Shown: positions 55,755 through 64,000 of the stretch, piece after piece
How positions within the stretch are numbered: the stretch's first letter is position 1
How the letters are laid out: each line of letters begins with the position of its first letter
The notes under the pieces: model-generated
What the model was told of the DNA's origin: nothing
Databases searched by the model: none
The model's input: the letters and a program-made list of their open reading frames with translations, nothing else
Origin: Scilla litardierei
Lineage: Eukaryota > Streptophyta > Magnoliopsida > Asparagales > Asparagaceae
Direction: 5' to 3'
DNA: 64,000 bases
NCBI GenBank assembly: GCA_030789695.1
Contig: CM061140.1
Coordinates: 83,142,422 to 83,206,421, forward strand
Translations under genes and position numbers: made by a program

Positions 55755-58089
55755 TGTTGGACGCAACGATCTAGGAACTCTGGTTTGATGATGACAAATG
55801 TGTGCGAACTATTTAACGTGTGTGCTAAGTGTGTTTCAGGAATGGCAAGGCGGTAAATTCTCAAAGTGATGACTTAGTCAACCGGTGGAGAAATTGCTAT
55901 CCACACAGCTAATGGGCTTGGTCAAAGTGATATACACAAAGCGATTTGACTTGGTCAATATGGAGAGAGATGAAATCTATTTGGGATTTGGTCAAATCAA
56001 TTAGAGACTTATTTCCAATTTGATATCCAATTTAAATTGCTATCAAATCCCAATTTGATCAAATCATATTTCCTACTTGTGGTACAAAATTGATTGAACC
56101 AAATCTCTGACTCCTATTCAAAATGGGATTCTCCGTAATCGCATCACCCTATCATCCCCTATAAAAACCCATCTTCTAGGGTTGAAGAAGTGCGCGTCAA
56201 CAAAGATCAATAGGGCAACAAATATTAAAAGGAGCCGGCCAAATACATTTTTCAAAAAAAAGGGAGTGCGAAAAAAAAGGAGAGAGCTGAAAAAATTTTT
56301 ATAAGGCTGCCGCATGTTTTTATGTGATGTGCTTCTTCATCAAAGTAAATTGCAAAACACCCAAAAAATATTTATAACAGGCCGTTCCTCTTTTATTTCT
56401 CTCCAATCAAAAAGGGGCAACACTTCATCAATATCAAAGAATAGAAAGGGGCCGAATTTTTCTTTCTGTGTTTTTTTGTTGGCAGCCTCATCATCCCTTT
56501 CGAGTTCACAAAAGTACAGAGCATCAAGGGCCGACATTTCGTTGTGCAAACGTCAAAAGGCCAAGCTGCTTGATGATAAAAGTGACAGCCGCATGTTATT
56601 GTTTTGTCCAGGCCGAAATTGTTGACAAAGGTAAGCACTGTTGTTAATTGATTAAAGGTAAAAAAACTTTGTTTTATTGTGTGCAGGTTAAAATTGAGAC
56701 CCCAAGTTCATAAAGGCATCCACGTTTGCATTGGGAAACAAATTCAATTAAATGCTCTTCCTCACACAAAGTCTGTACATATCCATGAGCTACTGCCGAC
56801 CATAACGAAGAGGGAGTATTACTGTTTCAAGTTCCAAGCAACCAAAAAAAATCCAGGCTGAATTCTTTGACCTTTGTTGTTTGCATTAATACAAGCACCT
56901 TAACTTTATTTTTGTGTTTGACCTGTGTTTGTGTTGCAGGCTACTTTGGTGAAGCAAAAGAGAAGCTCACGCAAAGACCCAGGCCGAAATCAATCCCCAT
57001 GTGATTCAAAGCACTGCATGCATCAAGTCTTGGGAACCTGACAAAAAAAATAAAACAATTGTCCTATTGCACGTGAAATGCATTTAAGAGAAAGAGAGGG
57101 TTTTGTTTTTCCTTTGCTGCAGGCTACCAAAAAAAACAAACAAGGAGACAAAAGGGGTTCCTTCCAATCACATTGAAACTTCATTCAATTCCCATGGCCG
57201 AAATGTTTGACCAAGCATCCAAAGTTTAATCTGTGAAGCAAAGGCCAATAAAGAAGAACACAAGTCTTCAAGCTTGCGGCAGACATCTCCCAAGGAGATT
57301 TGTTTATTTGAAGAGGCAGAAGAAAATGCCAGGCTAAGGTCATCAACAAGCCAAAGCCGCAATCAATTTGAAAGGGGAGGCCACAAACTCATTTAATATT
57401 AATTGATTCTTAACTTGGTTTGTAGTTTACACCCATCTGTTTTGCATTGTTTTGTTGGCAGGCAGGAGCCGAATTATTGAGGGGAGTTGTGCACGTACAC
57501 ATTGCTAGCTGTATCTTCAAAGCATCTTGAGTTGCTGACGAGACGAGGGGACACCGACATTTAGTCAGACTCAGATCTGACCTGTGCTTATTGACGAGGA
57601 CATCGCCGCTACACAAACTGAGATTCCTAAACTCTACCCATTATTATTTTGTGTAGTTGTGTTAGATCCTCGTAGGGGAAACTTTACCATCTTTGGGGAT
57701 TATTTTGGGACTTGTCTAGTTGGGACTAGACAAGTGGGACCCAGCTAGTTTGGGACTAGCTGGTAGAAAGCTTTACTAGGATTGATAGTGAGAGGAAACA
57801 CTGTGTGTGGGGTACTGAGAGCCTGGCGAGTGTAGAGACGTAGAGGGTGCTCTGAGCGTGCTCTAACTTGTGGTTTTGTACCTATTGCGCTATTCAATAC
57901 TAGTTCTGCTTTGGGGGCTGGAGTAGGTCGTTGGGACGACCGAACCAGGGTATATCTGTGCGCACTCTGTGATTGTCTATCTCTACTCTGGTTGTTGCTG
58001 CTTTAACTGCGTGTGATTTCTCGTGGGTTGCACGAGAATTTTTTATTAGCCTATTCACCCCCCCTCTAGGCTAGGATCCAGATCCAACA
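55755..58089 (+). repeat. LTR 3 of complex D (outer 3' LTR)
   Basis: 2335 bp, ending GATCCAACA at 58089, directly followed by the right TACCT duplication (58090-58094) and then by the ORF3 sequence of element C. Confidence 0.94.
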
Positions 58090-58094
58090 TACCT

Positions 58095-58537
58095 CTGCTG
58101 CTCCCTCTTCCACTCTTGCCGAGCTCGTTCGTTCTGTGCGACGTTTGGAGTCTCGTCAGGCTCGTTCTGAGGAGATTCTCTGTTGTATCGCTTGTCGCCT
58201 TGATATTGAGATCCCTCCGTTATTCTCTGACGAGGAGGAGTTGGATGAGGAGGATATTGAGTAGCTTGTTCGTGTTTCTACTCGTGCTGCTGCTGCTGGT
58301 GCCCCTGAGGGTATGACTTCTGGTGCTGCTGGTGCCTCTTCTGCTGGTGACCCTGAGAGTACTCCTGTTGCCACCGCTCCTGCGGTGGATGCTCCGACTG
58401 GTGCTCCCGAGGCCACTACCGTTGCTGCTCCAGAGATTTCTTCTACCGTCGCTCCCGTGGACACATCTGCTGATCCAGTGACCACATCCACTCCTGCAGA
58501 GCCTTCTGCTGCTACAGATCCTGCCGCTTCCTCTTGA
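58095..58537 (+). pseudogene. Element C ORF3, second part
   Basis: The reading frame of 43494-44703 continues exactly here when complex D and one TACCT are discounted. A short charged, coiled-coil-like segment (LAELVRSVRRLESRQARSEE) is followed by an acidic stretch, an in-frame TAG at 58262-58264, then the same frame to 58537 with an Ala/Pro/Thr/Ser-rich low-complexity tail. The two parts together span 551 codons including the terminal stop. No membrane anchor is present. Confidence 0.72.
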
Positions 58538-58789
58538 GCTTCTTTGAGGACTCTCCGATGCTCCTTGGATGATACATCTAGTGTGAGAGAGTTTGGGTAG
58601 GATAGAGTGGGGTTCTGGATCATTTTGATGTATTTTGATACTTTTTGGATGTATGATGATGTATCCCTGATGATGTTGTATGTTTTGTGATACTCCGATG
58701 TCGTGTGTGATATTTTGATGTTGTATTTTGTGCCCCGATCGTTGGATCGTTTTTGTAAGTCGACGATGTCTCATTTTGATGTACTCATG

Positions 58790-58849
<60 letters not shown>

Positions 58850-59530
58850 CATCGTTCTTGACATTTCATTCTCGTGTGCACATTATATGTTATATATGTC
58901 TATGATGTTTTTGATTTCGTCGCTCGACGAAAATAACTTGGTTAAATAGAAATTATTTCTATGGAAACAGAGACTTGTTTTCCATGCACTAAATTAACCA
59001 AGAATGTTGATATTGGAGAGTATATTCCATAACTCAATCCGTAAAATTGATTTGAGTTTTGATGATTTTATTTATCGATTTTTTCAACTATGGTTTCATT
59101 GACACGCCTTGATTTTATTTCGTATTTTCCTTTGGTGTCTTTTGTACCATGGTCGTATTCTACGACTCCCGTGCTTTTATTTGAAGCCATTGTTGTTGTC
59201 GTTGATCTCCTCCCGCTCTTTTTGCTAATGCCAAAGGGGGAGAGATATAATAATGACGATGTGCTAAATGATAATTAAGGCATTTTTCAACGAATCTAAT
59301 TTGATATGTTAGATTCAGGGGGAGTTAAGATATATAAATGGATTTTCAAATCCGATATTTCAATAATCGATTCTCATTTTATATACTTTACTCGTCTGCT
59401 TGATGCTTATGATTATTATTGAATATGGAATTAACGTGTCATCAATGCAGGGGGAGTAAGTAAATTTCATTTGAATCATTATTTTTTATTATTATTTATG
59501 TTGGTTTGTCATCACCAAAAAGGGGGAGAA
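58538..59530 (+). other. 3' untranslated region of element C with polypurine tracts
   Basis: Non-coding. Contains an AT microsatellite (58794-58844) and four GGGGGAG tracts: about 59235-59243, 59319-59326, 59450-59458 and the LTR-adjacent 59519-59530 (AAAAAGGGGGAGAA). Repeated polypurine tracts agree with a Sirevirus assignment. Confidence 0.8.
58794..58844. repeat. (AT)n microsatellite
   Basis: About 50 bp of uninterrupted TA repeats in the 3' untranslated region of element C. Confidence 0.95.
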
Positions 59531-61399
59531 TGTTGGATATTGGACTCCCCGGATTTGGTTTTGGATGATGAACAAACATAAATATATCGTGAACTAACAC
59601 TTTGTGAGCGCAGTTATGGAGATCGTCGCCAAATTCATATGAACATCCAAAGCGACGTCTCGAGACTTCTCAAAGCACGTGATCGTATGCCTAAAGCTTC
59701 TTTGAAGCTTTTGGACCTTTTTAGAAGTCATGAAGATTCGGATCGAAGCTTTCGAAGACGGTTCGTCAAGTTTTATTTATAGTCTTTTAGCTTCGTTCCG
59801 TAGAATGTTAAGCCTTGAGTAGGTCTTACGTTTTAATCTTCATTTCGCTCATATCTTAGACATATGATCTTAGTAGAAGTCCATACAATCTTTCCCAAAG
59901 CTTCGTGCTTCGATTCGCGACTTCTTATGCATGTTAGTTGGTTCAAGAAGAAGAACAAACCGACTAGATGGTGATCTAGTCGGTCGGCAATCCTTCTTGG
60001 ACCGACTAGTTTGCATCAGTCAATTCCAAGCTCTTTACTGTTTACAGTTAGTCGGTCTACGTTGACTCACCGACCGACTAGTTTGTGAACTAGTCGGTCA
60101 GTGATGCTTCTTAGACCGACTAGTTGAGCTTTCCCTGTACATGCAAATTTGAGCCTGAGCTACTGTTTATAATTAGTCGGTCTGTGTTCATTGATCGACC
60201 GACTAGTTGATGAACTAGTCGGTCAACTTTCCTTCTTAGACCGACTAGTTGAGCTTTACTGTATATGCCAATTTTCACCTGACTTACTGTTTATCGTTAG
60301 TCGGTCTATGCACATTTGGCGACCGACTAGTTGATAAACTAGTCGGTCAACATTTGTTCTTGGACCGACTAAATCAATTTGTGCTCAGAATTCAGTTTTA
60401 TCTGTTAGTCGGTCTCAGTTGAGTAACCGACCGACTAGTTATGAAACTAGTCGGTCAGCTACTCTTCTTGGACCGACTAGTTCCTTTTGTCTGAACTTCG
60501 ACCTATTCCCTGTTCTCTCATTAGTCGGTCTACGTTGATTGACCGACCGACTAGTTGATGAACTAGTCGGTCGGTGGTTGTTCTTTGACCGACTAGTTAG
60601 GTTCAGAATAGAGCCATTGGAGCTTTAATTGAAACGTTTTTATCTCTCTCTCCTCTATCCTATAAATACTTGTTGATCTGCATTCATTGCACTAAAGGCT
60701 GATATTAAGACAAGTTTAGAGTTCGAAGAGAAAGCAGTCAATCCCATTCAAAGCTCTTTCATTCCAATCTTGAATCTCTCCTCACTCTTATTTCAAAAGA
60801 GAGATTCATTGATTGTGAGCCTTCCAAGACAAGTGCTTGATTCTAGGTTACCATCAACCTCATAGCTCTCCATCGCTGATCTTCATCATGGAGCTAGGGT
60901 TTGGTGCCACTTCTTCTTCCTCAAAATCATCTTTGCCCTAATTCGTAAGTATTACTCAAGGCATAGGTATTTTGTCGGTAAGAGGCTTTATTTCATTTAC
61001 TTTCATATTGTAAGTTTCACTCTCGGTTGTGAGAGTGTGGTTGTGATCCCGGGTTGTGGGAGTCACAATTTGATTTGTGTATGATTTGACTTGTGGAGGT
61101 TTTTTCACAAGTATTTCATAGTGGAAATCTTGAGTTAGGGTTTCTAACTCAAGTATCCGGAGGGGATCCGGGTGGTTGGGACGTAGGATCACCGGGAACA
61201 AGTCGGGGAGACTTGGGTGGATCCGAACCCAGTAATATCGTTGTTTGCGATTTTTTTTTTGTTATTTAACATTTACATTTCCGCATTTTCCGTATTGTTT
61301 GGTAGAGTTTGCAAGTAATTAGGAATTAGCCTCTTAATTATTTTAAAGTACTATTCACCCCCCTCTAGTATTTGTGCAGTAGCTTAGCAGGGCATTACA
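59531..61399 (+). repeat. 3' LTR of element C
   Basis: 1869 bp, partner of 35414-37310, with the same palindrome modules (about 59960-60600) and TATAAATA (near 60661). It lacks the long CT run. Followed by AAGGT (61400-61404). Confidence 0.93.
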
Positions 61400-61404
61400 A
61401 AGGT

Positions 61405-63054
61405 TGCAGAGCTCAGGCGTTTGGATACATGAGATGCTTGCATAGCTATTCATTTCTGTTGGGCTATTTAATATCAAAATGTGATTTAGAAAAAGAAGAA
61501 GGCACTCCGGAAAGTCAATCGAGTTAAATAGTTTAATTTATTATTAGTAAAGGCATAAGTAGGAGGGAATGAAAATGTGACATATTTTGATGTCACGATT
61601 TCATAATTATTGTTATACAAAAGGTTAACACATTTTGACGAATGTCGTCACATTGCTTCTGAAGCAATGCGTAATATGTATAACGATAATATATATATTA
61701 AATGTTAATATATAAATACATAAGAAAGTAGCAAACTTATATGACAAAATAGACTAGGCCGTATCGAGAGACTAATCTTTACTTACAAGTCACATAAAGA
61801 GGGGTCCGACCTCTCGTATTATGAAGTCAACGGACACTTGTGAATCTTACCCTCTTAGATATAATGGCCGAAACCCATCCGTAAGACAGTGGGAGAATGA
61901 GTTGTCGAACTTAGTCTCGTACATACTGATGTACCCGAGTCTAGATTAACCAAAATAAGTTATTCTTATATTTTATTAAGACACTTGTTCTTGATGAAAC
62001 ACAAGTTTGATAAAATAATGAAAGAAATGACAAAAGTATTTAAGCTGATTCGATTAGATCGAATGGTCAAACACTTAGCAATATAAAATCTTGCGTAATT
62101 AAAAGAAAATATGATTTTCTCTCAGGTCAAATCTGTTAACACATCGGTGTGTTAAAAGGTATGAATCACACTTAGTTAGACTTGGTGCGATCCATATCAA
62201 ATGACTCTGAGTTAAGTCCTCCCTCTGGGTTCAGTCCCAGATAGTAATGCCTAGGTTTTGATAATGTTCTATGAGGACATTATCAATAAGATATTCATTA
62301 AATCAATCGTAAGGAAGTTGTATAATTACTCGAATCTCGTGAGACGAAGAGTCGAGTTAGACATCATAACTAATGATGACTTAGTCAACTTCCGGGATGA
62401 AATTCAGAGTAGCAACTTCGATTTATAACTTGATGCAATAAGAATAGGTTCGTGTGTGTAAATAAATTTTGGAATTTTGTTTATGTGCCCAAGGAAAATG
62501 TTTCCTCACTTTCTGCAAGTAAATATTTAAGTTAAAAGATTGGTGCAGAAAGAGAATAGTGAAGTACAATCATGTTGGTCGAGAACAGTTTTCATCCTAA
62601 TTCCAATAAACGGATTATGGTGAAACCGTTTTCAGCAGCAGATGTGTACAGATCTGCTCAGACCAAACTCGATGTAAACACTCATGTTGACCATGAAAAC
62701 TGGAGCATTCACTTATAAGTTCTTTTTTCTAAATATGATTTAGAAGAACCAACTTATATGAATTAGCCAGAAAGTTTTCAAGGTCAGTGGGAGCGTACAA
62801 ATTATATGCGAGGCATCAAAGGGATGTAACATATATTTTGACAAAGTAATCAAAAAAAATTTGATACATTATCAAAAATGGATATGAGCCATTTGAAATT
62901 ACCAGTAACAAATTTAAATGATTATCGTAAGGTACGATGAGCGGCATAAGATCCAAGGAAATATAATATTATGGATTCCACAAGACCAAGTGAATTATTT
63001 GAATAAGATTCAAATGGTTGGTCCAACACGACCATAGAAACCCCTTAAGTCCAT
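61405..63054 (+). other. Internal domain of F, 3' part
   Basis: AT-rich. No open frame with a recognisable domain; scattered codon-like stretches near 62780-63050 could be worn RNase H sequence. I see nothing else that can be supported. Confidence 0.55.
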
Positions 63055-63135
63055 ATAGTAGACGGTTTAGGAGATCCACTCACGAAGGCTCTACCACATG
63101 AAGTCAAGAAAGGCTTATGTGTAAAAACAGTATAA
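63055..63135 (+). pseudogene. Remnant of copia RNase H C-terminus in F
   Basis: The frame encodes GDPLTKALPHEVKKGLCVK followed by a stop at 63133-63135. The DPLTKALP motif is the usual end of copia pol shortly before the polypurine tract. It shows that F descends from a copia element; nothing else of pol is recognisable. Confidence 0.6.
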
Positions 63136-63172
63136 GATACCGAGATAAATGGGCCTGAGTGCAAGTGGGAGA

Positions 63173-64000
63173 TGTAGAGAGATGTATGCACTCGAGGCAA
63201 TTTATCTCTGTGTAAACAATACAAACGTCTTGTTCGAAATAACAGTAAGCTGTTTGGTAATAATTTATCTAAGTTATATTATAATGTAGTAAACATCAGA
63301 TATTAACTTAGGTAAAGTCCTAAGACTTTATGCAAGGTCAAACATTTATCGAGATGAGTATCTCGATCATGGAGAAATGTTTGACAGTCTATTGCATAAG
63401 TCTAAAAGGGTTCGTGGTCATAGATGTTTCGAGACAATGTTATCTATGCAAGGCCAAACTTGTATCGAGATGAGTATCTCGATCATGGAGAAATGTTTGA
63501 CCGCCTGTTGCATAAGTCTAAAAGGGTTCGTGGTTATAGATGTTTCGAGACAAGGATATCGAAACATCGGATAGATCATTGTGTCTTCATCTTCACCGTA
63601 TAGCTGTGACGATGATCTCATGGTCGTTTTGACTTGGCGAAGTCAAAGACGAGACAAAGGTACTCATTAGAGAATGAGTTCACTGAACGATCCACAAGAG
63701 TTATCATATGGTTATATTGACCAATCTGTCAATGTAACTCTTAGTGATGATATGCAAGTTGGTCTTTTGACTTGAGTTCATTTTACGAACCTGTGCGTGA
63801 ACGGTGCCACTTAGATCACTGACCTAGCTTCAAGGCTAGGCCTGTCGAAAGGTCTTTGGGTAGGTGTCACTTGAAGCGTACGAGGGGAGTAATGACCAAG
63901 AGAGGATTCGTCTCTCCCGGTCAATGGGAGTTAGTGTCGTAGAGTTAGTTTGGTCTTTAGTAAAATATCTGGTCAGAGTATGTTGGAAGAAGTCCAACAT
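63173..64000 (+). repeat. 3' LTR of element F, cut by the window end
   Basis: Starts TGTAGAGAGATGTATGC after the polypurine tract AAGTGGGAGA (63164-63172). Matches the 5' LTR without the 790-bp segment and reaches the equivalent of about 31640. A 116-bp tandem duplication (63348 and 63464) is present here but not in the 5' LTR. Confidence 0.85.

Larger units (their letters stand above)
44704..58089 (+). mobile_element. Complex D: tandem LTR-gag-LTR-gag-LTR array of a gag-only Sirevirus-type copia
   Basis: Three LTRs (44704-47035, 50228-52562, 55755-58089) alternate with two nearly identical internal regions, at an offset of 5524-5527 bp. Only the outer ends have the TACCT duplication. Each internal region holds a gag and a 3' untranslated region but no pol. 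LTR ends TGTTGGA...TCCAACA are perfect 7-bp inverted repeats. Related to element B by gag and LTR sequence. Confidence 0.94.
35414..61399 (+). mobile_element. Element C: Sirevirus-type copia with a third ORF, interrupted by complex D
   Basis: Plus-strand: 5' LTR 35414-37310, primer site 37313, gag (37338-39577, broken), pol (39661-42747, broken), palindrome modules (42990-43260), third ORF (43494-44703 and 58095-58537), polypurine tracts and 3' LTR 59531-61399. Flanked by AAGGT. Complex D is nested in the third ORF. Without D the element would be about 12.6 kb. Confidence 0.92.
30134..64000 (+). mobile_element. Element F: LARD-like copia-type element, hosting elements C and D
   Basis: Plus-strand. 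5' LTR 30134-33444, primer site 33446 onward, internal parts 33445-35413 and 61405-63172, and 3' LTR from 63173 to beyond the window. The LTR starts (TGTAGAGAGATGTATGC) match at both ends. A typical copia polypurine tract (AAGTGGGAGA) precedes 63173. Net internal length is only about 3.7 kb with almost no coding capacity, while the LTR is 3.3 kb: the large retrotransposon derivative pattern. The 5' flank is AAAAG; the 3' flank is not in the window. Confidence 0.82.

Noticed and set aside
44704..58089. Assembly error creating the duplicated D unit
   Set aside because: Not fully excluded, but the units differ at several positions (LTR 1 versus LTR 2/3, one knuckle residue, a private T in LTR 2), which argues for a real array.

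Overview
This window is plant nuclear DNA, almost certainly intergenic sequence from an angiosperm with a large, repeat-rich genome. I find no convincing host gene. Nearly everything assignable is LTR retrotransposon: Ty3/gypsy of the Athila type, traces of a chromovirus-like gypsy element, a gypsy-type gag relic, and several Ty1/copia elements of the Sirevirus (SIRE/Maximus) type. Species cannot be named from the sequence. Lineage names rest on recognised protein motifs and primer-binding sites, not on a database search.

Left part (1-10696): a minus-strand Athila-like element with pol at 230-4133, a tRNA-Asp-type primer site at 4227-4244 and a 2.2-kb 5' LTR at 4251-6463. It has no room for gag or protease. 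Next come a minus-strand chromovirus LTR remnant (about 6464-7972) with the last codons of its pol, a coding-free CA-rich stretch, a 29-bp tRNA-Ile 3' end that includes CCA (9196-9224), and a plus-strand promoter plus gypsy-type gag relic (9389-10301).

Middle-left (10697-25746): two nested minus-strand Sirevirus-type copia elements. Element B (gag only, no pol; 3' LTR from 10697, gag 23405-25277, truncated 5' LTR 25313-25746) was entered by element A (12598-22116, full length with gag and a decayed pol), only 8 bp from the end of B's 3' LTR. Both sides of A carry the 5-bp duplication GTTGC.

25747-30133 is AT-rich, non-coding and unassigned, with a CAA microsatellite.

Right part (30134-64000): a three-level nest. 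Element F is a copia-type element with an LTR of about 3.3 kb and almost no coding sequence (LARD-like); its 3' LTR runs off the window. It is interrupted by element C (35414-61399, duplication AAGGT), a decayed Sirevirus-type copia with gag, pol and a third ORF. That third ORF is interrupted by complex D (44704-58089, duplication TACCT), a tandem LTR-gag-LTR-gag-LTR array of a gag-only element related to B. Implied order of arrival: F, then C, then D; and B before A.

Functionally, A and C would be the sources of pol, while B and D carry only gag. Every pol in the window is broken by stops or frameshifts, so no element looks autonomous now. The most unusual signals are structural: five stem-loops with a constant loop and co-varying stems in the Athila leader; four comparable hairpins in F; separate palindrome clusters upstream of the TATA box in several LTR families; and a copy of element C's LTR palindrome module placed between its pol and its third ORF.
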